Shown here in pieces: positions 1 to 7,390 of a stretch of DNA of 41,904 nucleotides; the first letter of the stretch is position 1; every line of letters begins with the position of its first letter. Origin of the DNA: a virus; the IMG/VR virus record IMGVR_UViG_3300027728_000026, positions 1-41,904 of that record; one strand, written 5' to 3'. The position numbers and the translations under genes were made by a program. The notes under the pieces are model-generated. The model was given only the letters and a program-made list of their open reading frames with translations. It searched no databases and was not told the DNA's origin.

Positions 1-602
1 GTATTTTGAATATCTTTAACAGTAATTCTTAAATTTGTTGCTTGAGTTGCCATTTTAGCTAAACCCTCAACACCTCCGGCAAAATTATACTTATCCATTA
101 AACCCATATTACTCATAACCTCACTGGATACGGTTTTGACATTTATACCCGATTCTCTAGCGGTATCAACAACCTTTTGCATATTTTGACTAACTTGATA
201 TACTGAAAACCCAGCATCTTTAAATCCATTAATCAATGTAGCATTTTGAACTCCAGTTACTTGTGCTGTTGCGTAAAGTTTAGCGTAAGAATCTGATGTT
301 AATGTAATATTTCTATTTAGTGCCTTACCAACGTCTAATGCTAATGTAGCAACATCATCAAGTCCTCCACCTAATTGAGTTACACTAACTACAGCATCGG
401 CCATAGATTTTTTAAGTTCAACAATGTTGTCACGACCTAATCCAAATGCCTTTGTTGCCGCAATTGCTTTATTTTCATATTCTTGAATTTGTTTAGAGAT
501 ATCTGTTGTTCTAAAATTCGATAGGAATGCAGAACCTACGACTTCAGCATATTTACCCAAAGATTTAAAGACATCCGTAAACTTTTTTTCATCATCACCC
601 AT
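1..602 (-). CDS. Tail tape measure protein, N-terminal part (runs off window)
   Basis: Only the first 200 codons lie in the window. The ATG complement is at 600-602 and the frame stays open to base 1, starting MGDDEKKFTDVFKSLGKYAE. The sequence is helical and rich in Ala, Val, Lys and Gln, as in tape measure N-termini, which set tail length and fill the tail tube. Later it reads GLMDKYNFAGGVEGLAKMAT, a Gly/Ala-rich stretch typical of the family. It lies directly downstream of the tube and gp26-like chaperone genes, the expected position in a contractile-tail operon. No enzymatic motif is visible. The call rests on position and composition, and a full-length sequence would settle it. Confidence 0.72.
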   Translation of the reverse strand, partial: MGDDEKKFTDVFKSLGKYAEVVGSAFLSNFRTTDISKQIQEYENKAIAATKAFGLGRDNIVELKKSMADAVVSVTQLGGGLDDVATLALDVGKALNRNITLTSDSYAKLYATAQVTGVQNATLINGFKDAGFSVYQVSQNMQKVVDTARESGINVKTVSSEVMSNMGLMDKYNFAGGVEGLAKMATQATNLRITVKDIQN

Positions 603-617
603 ACTATAACATTTAAC

Positions 618-625
618 ATAAATAC
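618..625 (-). promoter_or_regulatory. RTATTTAT promoter-like element (GTATTTAT)
   Basis: Reads GTATTTAT on the minus strand, 15 nt before the tape measure ATG. It is one of 17 same-orientation copies placed before transcription-unit starts in this window. Confidence 0.5.
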
Positions 626-646
626 ACAAAAAGACTAATTTATTAA

Positions 647-832
647 TTAGTCTTTCGGTGTATTGTACTCAATTATTTTATCAATCAAATATTTTCTCAT
701 ATATGTAGGCATAATCCAAAAATCACTCCAAGATAATCCTAAGTGTTTTGCCATAACATAATATTCATCCAATAATAGCGTTCCGTAATTAGAAGAAAGG
801 ACGAAAAAACTCCGCCCCAAAAGTAACATCAA
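647..832 (-). CDS. Frameshift extension of the gp26-like tail chaperone
   Basis: This frame overlaps the end of the 250-residue chaperone gene by 44 nt and is offset by +1 (equivalent to -2). After the overlap it reads NYGTLLLDEYYVMAKHLGLS and continues to TPKD. It has no convincing start of its own, because the first in-frame ATGs lie inside the upstream gene. A shifted C-terminal extension just before the tape measure gene is the classic arrangement of tail assembly chaperones (lambda G/GT and relatives). An internal ATG at MAKHLGL could instead give a 35-residue protein. I infer a fusion product of about 297 residues. Confidence 0.55.
   Translation of the reverse strand: MMLLLGRSFFVLSSNYGTLLLDEYYVMAKHLGLSWSDFWIMPTYMRKYLIDKIIEYNTPKD
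789..812 (-). promoter_or_regulatory. Candidate programmed frameshift site in chaperone gene
   Basis: On the minus strand the gene ends GAG TTT TTT CGT CCT TTC TTC TAA. A -2 slip on the T6 run (804-809) keeps Phe pairing. A +1 slip at TTC-TAA also reaches the frame of the 647-832 extension. Which one operates cannot be told from the sequence alone. Confidence 0.4.
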
Positions 833-1541
833 ATGTTACTTTTTCTCCTGATGGGGCTAAAATTGTTTTACTTAAATCTAATGATGGTTGATTATCCTTA
901 ATAAAATTTCTTATATATTTTGAATCAGAAATTGGTAGACTTTCAATGAATAGTGAAATGTTTCCTCTATCGGTATCTCCGTTTATTTCTTGAACTATTT
1001 TATTTAGTCTCCAAGTAATTTTAGGTATAATTAAATTAGCTGGGTATTGTTCTGCCATTTTATCTAAATCATTTATTTCACCATAAGTTAAAGGTTTTAA
1101 TTTTACAGTTACACCTGTTTTGGGTAAAATTGTCGTAAATAAACCATTTTCATCAGGTAATTCTTTTGGTTGTTTGATATTTAATTCATCTAACAATAGA
1201 TTGACTGTAAATGTTTTATCTGTTTTTGGATCGGATAGAGATATTGTGTATTCTGGACCAAAAGCAGTGTTTCTCAGAAATATCAAAAGTGCTTCAATGT
1301 CACCCTCTAATAATTCATCAGGTTTTAAATCAGGTTCATATATTTTATTTCTTAATAGGGTTAGGATTATATTACCCCCATTTATTTGATTTCCTGACAC
1401 TAAAGAATTTTCATCACTAGCTGTAAGATACCCAACTTTTATTGATTTCTTTTTTGATTTATAAAATTTACCCTGAGATGGTAGTGGTACTAAATCGTGA
1501 GGTAAACTAAAATTCATTTGTCCATAAGCTTCAACATTCAT
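789..1541 (-). CDS. T4 gp26-like baseplate hub / tail assembly chaperone
   Basis: A 250-residue protein. It has the N-terminal signature of the T4 baseplate gp26 family: LVPLPSQGKFY followed by a Lys-rich strand, then YLTASDENSLVSGNQINGG (compare the family pattern LPS-GGKFY ... EN-L-GN-I-NG). In T4-like phages this protein precedes the tape measure and acts as a non-virion chaperone in hub or tail assembly. The ATG at 1541 has an A-rich leader, as do its neighbours. The last codons contain a T6 run followed by TTC TAA, and a second reading frame continues the conserved-looking sequence, so a longer shifted product is likely. Confidence 0.75.
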   Translation of the reverse strand: MNVEAYGQMNFSLPHDLVPLPSQGKFYKSKKKSIKVGYLTASDENSLVSGNQINGGNIILTLLRNKIYEPDLKPDELLEGDIEALLIFLRNTAFGPEYTISLSDPKTDKTFTVNLLLDELNIKQPKELPDENGLFTTILPKTGVTVKLKPLTYGEINDLDKMAEQYPANLIIPKITWRLNKIVQEINGDTDRGNISLFIESLPISDSKYIRNFIKDNQPSLDLSKTILAPSGEKVTFDVTFGAEFFRPFF

Positions 1542-1562
1542 AATTGTTTTTTTTTAAAAAAA

Positions 1563-1602
1563 TAAAAAAAAAATCCTAAATGTAAACGATACATTTAGGA
1601 TT
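1563..1602 (-). terminator. Rho-independent terminator after tail tube gene
   Basis: A perfect 13-bp inverted repeat (1572-1584 with 1590-1602, 5-nt loop) is followed on the minus strand by a T-run (the complement of the A-run at 1563-1572). It ends the tail tube transcript. Confidence 0.85.
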
Positions 1603-1625
1603 GAAAATAACGTGATTATAGTATA

Positions 1626-2114
1626 TTAGTATACTAAAATACATCTATCCATTTGTAATTGGATGTCAATACCCGCAATACCTTCTTGAGAATAACCTAA
1701 TTGACCGAAGTTAGCTGAAGTAATGAAACAGCCTTCTAAAATCCATTTTTCAACAACAACTCCAGTTGGGTCTAACATTTCCAAATCAACATTCTTTTTA
1801 TAACCCGCAGCATAACCCATACGACCTGTAACTGATTCAGCACAAAGACGAACCCACTCCATAACCGCTTGTGCCGCCGAAGGACCTATTGGGTCTCTTA
1901 ATTTAACTGTAATTGGGCTCCATTTGAATCTACCAGCAACATAAGTTGAAGTGTTTAAAAATTGGATTTCAGTTCCCCCAACGGTGAATGTCGGTCTACT
2001 ACCACTTTCTACAAACCATTCATTAATTCCTAATGAAGATGGAAATCTGAAAATAAACCTATTCTGTCTTTTCGGTTCATAAGGAACCGGCATTTTCATT
2101 AATAAATCAGCCAT
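1626..2114 (-). CDS. Tail tube protein (gp19-like)
   Basis: A 162-residue protein matching T4-like tail tube subunits in length and layout. It opens with VPYEPKRQNRFIFRFPSSLG, then has a beta-rich core with VGGTEIQFLNTSTYVAGRFK and WSPITVKLRDPIGPSAAQAV, and ends with GIDIQLQMDRCILVY. Tube subunits stack as hexamers inside the sheath and form the DNA channel. It lies between the sheath gene and the chaperone/tape-measure pair, as expected. A terminator follows immediately. The ATG at 2114 is preceded 35 nt upstream by an ATATTTAT element. Confidence 0.88.
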   Translation of the reverse strand: MADLLMKMPVPYEPKRQNRFIFRFPSSLGINEWFVESGSRPTFTVGGTEIQFLNTSTYVAGRFKWSPITVKLRDPIGPSAAQAVMEWVRLCAESVTGRMGYAAGYKKNVDLEMLDPTGVVVEKWILEGCFITSANFGQLGYSQEGIAGIDIQLQMDRCILVY

Positions 2115-2149
2115 TTTGTATTGTTTTAGTTTTGTTCATTTATTTTATT

Positions 2150-2157
2150 ATAAATAT
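2150..2157 (-). promoter_or_regulatory. RTATTTAT promoter-like element (ATATTTAT)
   Basis: Reads ATATTTATAAT on the minus strand, 35 nt before the tail tube start. The surrounding 2115-2263 gap is very AT-rich and holds no ORF. Confidence 0.45.
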
Positions 2158-2263
2158 TATGTAGTTGAAAATTTTTCTATTTACTTTTATTTGAAAAATA
2201 ATTATCCATTAATTAATCACATTATATATTAGTTATTATATATAATTTTAATTATATTAATAA

Positions 2264-3100
2264 TTAATTATCTATTTCTATATTAATATATTTTTTCTTA
2301 ACATCTTTAGGATTTGAAGTATCATATATTACAAATTTAACTTTAGGATATTTCTTCAATAATTCTTTCCTAATGAATTCTTCCATTTTTTTGATGTTAC
2401 CTAAATCATCATCACTAAATCCAATTTTAACTCCCTCTCTATTTGGGTTGTCAACTAAGTCTCCAACTTTTTTAACAACACTTTCAACATATTTCTCAAA
2501 AGCCATTGTCTTTGCTACTTCAGGGTTTTCAGCACCACCTTTTGATTGGTATTCAGTTTTAAATTCTTCTGAAGAAACTGCCGATAATTGTTGGTCACTT
2601 ATATAGTCATCAATACTTTTATATTTCTTTTCTTTTAAATTTTTATTCATTGTTTCTTTTTCTTCATCAGAGAAAGTCATATCAATTAAAACTTTTATAC
2701 CCTTTCTTAAAGAATCTTTACTTATACCACGAGCTGTAATGATTGAAAAATCATATCCATTTATTAAAGCTTTTTTGAACTTTTTGAAACTAGGTCCAAA
2801 TTCATTAGCATTAATGGCATCTTTAGTATGTTGAATAAAAATTTCAGTTTTAAAATCTTTAAAGGCGTCATTTGGATTATTGTTTTTTAATCTCAATTTT
2901 TCCCCATCAAGTTCATGTCGTATCTCTCTAAACTTTTCTGTTGATACTTCATAATCTTTCCAACCACCATTTGATTTTTTCTCCAAATGTATTTTTGTTG
3001 GCATATTTAAAACATTATCATCCCAATCAAATGAATAACCCTTTTCATAAAATTCACTTAATATTCTCCTATATTGGTTTTCAGTTACTAATATTCTCAT
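2264..3100 (-). CDS. HAD-superfamily-like phosphatase with N-terminal targeting-like segment
   Basis: A 278-residue protein. Residues 24-30 read FDWDDNV, which fits HAD motif I (two Asp with one residue between). FSIITARG near residue 118 fits motif II, and GFSDDDLGN at 228-235 fits the acidic motif IV. HAD enzymes transfer phosphate through an aspartyl intermediate; the substrate here is unknown. The N-terminus (LVTENQYRRILSE) is a short amphipathic segment ending in an (L/I)xE motif. Similar segments occur in the genes at 10778, 20579 and 35940, and could be capsid-targeting. A GATATTTAT element lies 14 nt before the ATG. The gene sits between sheath and tube, so it may be a morphon gene. 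Confidence 0.72.
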   Translation of the reverse strand: MRILVTENQYRRILSEFYEKGYSFDWDDNVLNMPTKIHLEKKSNGGWKDYEVSTEKFREIRHELDGEKLRLKNNNPNDAFKDFKTEIFIQHTKDAINANEFGPSFKKFKKALINGYDFSIITARGISKDSLRKGIKVLIDMTFSDEEKETMNKNLKEKKYKSIDDYISDQQLSAVSSEEFKTEYQSKGGAENPEVAKTMAFEKYVESVVKKVGDLVDNPNREGVKIGFSDDDLGNIKKMEEFIRKELLKKYPKVKFVIYDTSNPKDVKKKYINIEIDN

Positions 3101-3114
3101 AATTAATTTTAATA

Positions 3115-3122
3115 ATAAATAT
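3115..3122 (-). promoter_or_regulatory. RTATTTAT promoter-like element (ATATTTAT)
   Basis: Minus-strand GATATTTATTATT, 14 nt before the HAD-like gene start. It follows directly the terminator of the preceding gene, so it marks a new transcription unit. Confidence 0.55.
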
Positions 3123-3132
3123 CATTTTACAA

Positions 3133-3168
3133 TAAAAAAAATGGGGAGAGGTTAAAACCTCTCCCCAT
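3133..3168 (-). terminator. Rho-independent terminator after endonuclease remnant
   Basis: A perfect GC-rich inverted repeat, 3141-3153 with 3156-3168, is followed on the minus strand by a run of Ts. It begins 6 nt after the restored stop of the endonuclease remnant, which supports that reading frame's true end at 3175. Confidence 0.9.
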
Positions 3169-3174
3169 TATCGG

Positions 3175-3638
3175 TTATTCACACAATAATTCAAACTTTA
3201 ATGAACCACAATCCCAAATTCTATCATAGCCTTTTAATTTCATTATTTCCCATTCAGTCATGTCTTTATTGTAACCTTCTTTAACTAACACATCCTTTCT
3301 AAACACAAATCTATGATGTCTATTACCCCGTATTTTTCATACATGGCTTGTTTTGAATTATTAATTCTATTTTTCTTGTTCTCCTCATTTTGATTCCAAA
3401 GTACCCTACATTCATTTGAACAAAGGTTTCTTTCGTGTTTTTTTCTTTCCGTAAAATTATTACCACATTGAACACAAAATCTTTCCTCTCTTACACTTTC
3501 ATCTTTTTCCTTACCGAGTAATTTATTTTTTTTCGCATATTCAAAATAACAAGTTCTATCACAGAATTTCTTATCTCTATGTTTATAATCAGTAATAAAC
3601 ATATTTGAACAACTCGTACATTTTAATTCAACTTTCAT
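3175..3638 (-). pseudogene. Homing endonuclease remnant: zinc fingers plus VSR-type C-terminal piece, frameshifted
   Basis: The first frame starts at MKVELKCTSC (an upstream GTG at 3668 is possible). It carries two zinc-finger-like units (CTSC...CDRTC and CVQC...CSNEC), then SKQAMYEKYG, and stops at 3285. The other frame continues from the G4 run (plus-strand C4 at 3326-3329): GNRHHRFVFRKDVLVKEGY ... GYDRIWDCGSLKFELLCE, stopping at 3175 just before the terminator. That ending is what I recall for C-termini of phage VSR-like homing endonucleases. The central catalytic part expected between the two pieces is missing, so this looks like an internally deleted, dead copy rather than one sequencing error. 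Confidence 0.65.
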
Positions 3639-3678
3639 AGGTAAAATATTTTTAAATGTGACTAACACTTATCTACAC

Positions 3679-3686
3679 ATAAATAT
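3679..3686 (-). promoter_or_regulatory. RTATTTAT promoter-like element (ATATTTAT)
   Basis: Minus-strand TATATTTATGTG, 40 nt before the ATG of the endonuclease remnant and directly after the sheath terminator. Confidence 0.45.
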
Positions 3687-3700
3687 AATAAATTTTATTA

Positions 3701-3735
3701 AAAAACAAAAAACCCTCCTTAAAATTTAAGGAGGG
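3701..3735 (-). terminator. Rho-independent terminator after tail sheath gene
   Basis: Inverted repeat 3713-3720 with 3728-3735, extendable through the AT-rich loop, followed on the minus strand by a T-rich tract (complement of 3701-3712). Confidence 0.88.
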
Positions 3736-3761
3736 ATAATTAATTATAAGGTTAAAAAATA

Positions 3762-6700
3762 TTAAATATTCTCAAATGAAGCACCTGTTGGGGTGATGTA
3801 AAAAGTAATATCTATAAATTCTAACGCTCTAGTTGGTTTGATGTATATCTTACCTGTCAATTGGTTTCTATCCAAATCAGCCGGATCTGAAGAAACTGTT
3901 ACACGGAAATCGTATAAACCTCTATCTCTTCTGATAGCGTCTAGGATTGGATTAACCGCATCCAAGAAGTCTTGTCTAACCTTGGCATCGTTTTGTTCGA
4001 ATAATAACCTTACAGATACCGCAGAAATCAATTTACGTGCTTGTAATAACAATCTTCTAACATTGATTCTGTCTAACGCAGATTCTCTAATTTGTAAAGT
4101 CTTGTTACCCCAAATTACAGTTCCAACATCAGAGAAAGTCGCAATAGGATTAATTCTACCTTTGTATAAAGTATCTCTTTCTTCTTGTGTTAGTTTTCGT
4201 CTAGCCTTAACTGCATTAACAATACCACGAGTATAACCTGCCGCAGCAAACCAAGGAAAAGCGATATTGTCAGTTAATGCTAAGTTTCTACATACCTCCG
4301 CAGTTGGAGGAATATAAACCTGAGTGTTATTAACCGTGTCTCTTGTTAATACCCAAGGATAATATGTTGCCGTATAATTAGAATCAATATTACTTTCTTC
4401 CAAACTATCAACCGCTTCTTGAGGGAAAATACTATTGATTGGGTCACTAGTATTTGGTGCTAACATATTATAGTCGGGTGTTGTACAAATATATATTGAG
4501 TCAGCCCTATCAAACTCTACCATTTCTATTGCCGCCTCAACTAAGTTAGAATTAAATACATAATCAATACCTGGTGTTGTGAAAACATTAATATTAACCG
4601 CTTCTGGATTTGAAAATGTTTGTTGAGCTAACAAGTAAGCATAATAGTCAGTGTTAGCGTAATCTTCACTATTATTACCAACTGTAATACGTTTAAATGT
4701 TCCATTACCAGTTGCAGTTGGATATCTTAATGATGTACAAACACCTCTTAAGAAACCAGATCCACCTAATCTGAATTCATCACCATTTGATCTTCTTTCT
4801 CTATACACATCCCAACCATCAAAACCGCCTCGACACAATAAAGTAAATTTACGTGCGTTTAACCTATAATATGGATTTGTCGCATTTTCTGGGTCTGTGA
4901 TAAATTCACCAGAACCAACTTGGAACGCGGATGTACCACTAGTTGTAAAGAAGTTAGATATTGTAATAGCCGAAGCGTTTTTATCCATATGGAAACCTTG
5001 AGTTTTAAACGCCCAATTAGTACCAACACCTTCACAAGTATCTATTGGATTTTGTTTTCCTTTATATCCAAAGAAATCAATATCATATCCAATAGTATCT
5101 GAAATACCTAAATATGTTCTTTTTACATTATCCCCACCACTTCTAGATATATCATCTGCACCCGATATTAAACCAAATGGTGGATTGTATATAACTTCAC
5201 CAGGGAAATCATATTTTGTTTTATAAATTGGGAATGGAGATTTAACGCCAGCATACTCCCTAAACATATAACCTTCAAATCCACAAGGTAAGGCATCAGT
5301 TGGAGCATCTTCATTCATCTCCAACATCACATATTTTGAATTCATTTGGAACTCACCATTACTAGTACCAATCTTTTTAGCAATAAAACTATTTTCATTG
5401 GGGTTCATCGTACAATTGGTGAATCTCTCAATTACCACAGGATTAGCATCAGTATCAAAGAAATCACGTACAAATACATCAAATGTTCCATTATTGAACG
5501 ACATATTACCAATTGATATTTTTACTTCCGTATTAGCGGCATCACCATCAGCTATTGTAATAAACTTAAATAGATTGAATACTTTATTACCTCTTAATTC
5601 AGAAACAACCCAAGGTGATTCCGGTGATTGATATTGTTCCAAATACCATCCAATTGATGTTGATACTTGAGAAATTGCTGAATCTAAAGAAGTCAAATTA
5701 CAATTCAAACCTCTGATATAACCTTTTCTGTAAGCGTAATTTAATAAACTTTGGAATCTTTCTTCCAAAAATAATGGTACAACAGTTCTAGGTTTTGCAA
5801 AGTTAGAGTAACCAAATACCTTACCAATATAATTAACATTTGAATTTGAGAATGAAGTTTCAAAGAAGAAAGTATCTCCGTCCTTATCTGTTACATTTAC
5901 CCCAAAAGTTGAATATGGGTTTTTAGTTACCGCAGAATATGTTCCAATACAATTCAATGACACATCAGTCAAACCCGTTACTTGATAAGCTGGACCTGTA
6001 CTATTACTACCATAAGTAGCAATACCCCTTGAACGTAATGTGGCGATAACCAAATCATCGTAATTAGTATACGCCATACCTGAGAACACATATATAGTTC
6101 CAGTGACAATACCCGAATAACAAGTTACAACAACAGGTGTTGGAGTAGTCGTTGGTGTTGGTGTTGGTAATGGTGTCACACAAGGATTAATTGGTGTTGG
6201 TGATGGTGGTGGCGGTGGCGGTGGCATCGTTGAAGTTATTGTTGTCGGCAACACCGTCAATCCAGATACAATAGAATAATACGAAAACCCAGTATACATT
6301 GAATTAATACCAGTATGGTCAAACAAAGCATAATACCAAGGGTCATTAGCTGGGGCGTTGTAATTAATAAGACTAGCATCAACATTATCTACTTTAAACA
6401 CATTAGTTGCGGCAGTATATCCTGTTGAAACTAAGGCTGTGTAATCTGAACCCGAAATTGGTCCATAGTAGTAAATTGAATTGTCATCCAAACTTGGGGT
6501 AATTAATACATCCAATATTTGTTGATACATATTATCCCTCAAGGTACTAATTGAACCGTTGAACTGTTCAAAAGGTAAATCAATTTTACTTAGAATTAAT
6601 GGTTCAATACTTGATGTAAAGGCAATTGTTTCCACATTGTTAGTACAACCAGTAAAGTCAATTGAATAATCATAGATTGAGTACCCAGTACAAACTGGTT

Positions 6701-7103
6701 CACAAGTACCTGATGGTATTGTTGAACCCAAACATAAGAAATCAACGGTTGATTGGTCAACATTTGCAATTGTTGATATAGACCAAGATGGTCCCGCATC
6801 ATAACCTGATAATCCCAATATTCTTGTTACAAATAATTGATTAGATTGTTGCAAATACGCCTTGGCAATATAAGCCGCCTCATATTTTGGTATTTGTGTG
6901 TTGATGAATTTTTCTGGTGAAGTACCACCAAAGTAGGCTGTGAACTCGTCAAAGTTTCTAATGAATATAGGTTCAAAAGCGGGACCTTTAAGAGTTTCAC
7001 CGACAATACCTAATGTTGTAACACCCACACTCTGTGATACAAAACTTAAGTCAACTTCGGAAGTATAAACACCTGGTGATACGAAAACTTTAGAATTAGA
7101 CAT
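3762..7103 (-). CDS. Tail sheath protein (gp18-like) with a Pro/Thr-linked insertion
   Basis: A 1113-residue protein, well above the roughly 660 residues of T4 gp18. The N-terminus (VFVSPGVYTSEVDLSFV ... GVTTLGIVGETLKGPAFEP) and C-terminus (FPWFAAAGYTRGIVNAVKAR ... DVGTVIWGNKTLQ ... INVRRLLLQ ... TFYITP) are diagnostic of contractile sheath subunits. The middle holds extra domains. Near residues 290-325 there is a Pro-rich and Pro-Thr linker, with globular segments on both sides, presumably on the outer sheath surface. The subunits form the contracting cylinder around the tube. The gene has its own promoter-like element (7140-7147) and terminator. The same Pro-Thr linker type recurs in three fibre-region proteins. 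Confidence 0.92.
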   Translation of the reverse strand: MSNSKVFVSPGVYTSEVDLSFVSQSVGVTTLGIVGETLKGPAFEPIFIRNFDEFTAYFGGTSPEKFINTQIPKYEAAYIAKAYLQQSNQLFVTRILGLSGYDAGPSWSISTIANVDQSTVDFLCLGSTIPSGTCEPVCTGYSIYDYSIDFTGCTNNVETIAFTSSIEPLILSKIDLPFEQFNGSISTLRDNMYQQILDVLITPSLDDNSIYYYGPISGSDYTALVSTGYTAATNVFKVDNVDASLINYNAPANDPWYYALFDHTGINSMYTGFSYYSIVSGLTVLPTTITSTMPPPPPPPSPTPINPCVTPLPTPTPTTTPTPVVVTCYSGIVTGTIYVFSGMAYTNYDDLVIATLRSRGIATYGSNSTGPAYQVTGLTDVSLNCIGTYSAVTKNPYSTFGVNVTDKDGDTFFFETSFSNSNVNYIGKVFGYSNFAKPRTVVPLFLEERFQSLLNYAYRKGYIRGLNCNLTSLDSAISQVSTSIGWYLEQYQSPESPWVVSELRGNKVFNLFKFITIADGDAANTEVKISIGNMSFNNGTFDVFVRDFFDTDANPVVIERFTNCTMNPNENSFIAKKIGTSNGEFQMNSKYVMLEMNEDAPTDALPCGFEGYMFREYAGVKSPFPIYKTKYDFPGEVIYNPPFGLISGADDISRSGGDNVKRTYLGISDTIGYDIDFFGYKGKQNPIDTCEGVGTNWAFKTQGFHMDKNASAITISNFFTTSGTSAFQVGSGEFITDPENATNPYYRLNARKFTLLCRGGFDGWDVYRERRSNGDEFRLGGSGFLRGVCTSLRYPTATGNGTFKRITVGNNSEDYANTDYYAYLLAQQTFSNPEAVNINVFTTPGIDYVFNSNLVEAAIEMVEFDRADSIYICTTPDYNMLAPNTSDPINSIFPQEAVDSLEESNIDSNYTATYYPWVLTRDTVNNTQVYIPPTAEVCRNLALTDNIAFPWFAAAGYTRGIVNAVKARRKLTQEERDTLYKGRINPIATFSDVGTVIWGNKTLQIRESALDRINVRRLLLQARKLISAVSVRLLFEQNDAKVRQDFLDAVNPILDAIRRDRGLYDFRVTVSSDPADLDRNQLTGKIYIKPTRALEFIDITFYITPTGASFENI
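6135..6225. repeat. Pro-Thr-coding GGTGTTGGT-type repeat inside sheath gene
   Basis: Low-complexity tract of GGTGTTGGTGTTGG units on the plus strand, coding for the PTPTPT and poly-Pro linker on the minus strand. Near-identical tracts at 26422-26480, 30270-30430 and 33165-33210 could recombine with each other. Confidence 0.8.
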
Positions 7104-7139
7104 TTTTTTTTAGTGTTTAGTAATTTATTTATTTATTAC

Positions 7140-7147
7140 ATAAATAT
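7140..7147 (-). promoter_or_regulatory. RTATTTAT promoter-like element (ATATTTAT)
   Basis: Minus-strand AATATTTATGTAATAA, 36 nt before the sheath ATG. Confidence 0.5.
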
Positions 7148-7167
7148 TAAAGAAAAATGTAAAATAC

Positions 7168-7195
7168 TTGACATATAGATATGTATATATAAATT
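7168..7195 (+). promoter_or_regulatory. Host-like promoter for the ribbon-helix-helix gene
   Basis: A TTGACA at 7168-7173 is followed about 19 nt later by TAAATTG (7190-7196). This resembles the widely spaced -33/-7 layout of Bacteroidetes promoters, and TATAAA at 7188-7193 offers a sigma70-like alternative. There is no RTATTTAT element here. The start codon at 7226 is about 30 nt downstream. Confidence 0.4.
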
Positions 7196-7225
7196 GAGTA
7201 GAATTAATTCTACCTTTTTTCTGCT

Positions 7226-7390
7226 ATGGATGATAAGGAGAAGAAAATCAAAAATTTAAAAATATCTATTGAGGTTCATAATGTACTCAAAAGTTATTGT
7301 GATAAAAATGGTATCAAGATGTATCGTTTTTTAGAAAAATTGATTGTTGAAAAATGTAAAGAAAAAAAAGATATCTATGGGGATAATTAA
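7226..7390 (+). CDS. Small ribbon-helix-helix-like DNA-binding protein
   Basis: A 54-residue ORF (MDDKEKKIKNLKISIEVHNV ... to IYGDN). A short basic N-terminus is followed by a beta-strand-like KNLKISIEV. Two helices (HNVLKSYCDKNG and MYRFLEKLIVEKCKEK) follow, separated by a turn. This is the MetJ/Arc-type ribbon-helix-helix pattern, whose members bind operators as dimers. It is the only plus-strand gene within the minus-strand tail block, lies between two late genes, and has a host-like promoter. Its stop overlaps the stop of the gene at 7387 tail to tail. A role as an early repressor is inference. The short length limits certainty. Confidence 0.6.
   Translation: MDDKEKKIKNLKISIEVHNVLKSYCDKNGIKMYRFLEKLIVEKCKEKKDIYGDN

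Noticed and set aside
3838-4236. Plus-strand ORF of 132 codons inside the sheath gene
   Set aside because: It lies opposite the most conserved part of the sheath and has no own signals.
6135-6225. CRISPR-like repeats in the GGTGTTGG tracts
   Set aside because: Units are short, variable and in frame with Pro-Thr codons. There are no unique spacers.
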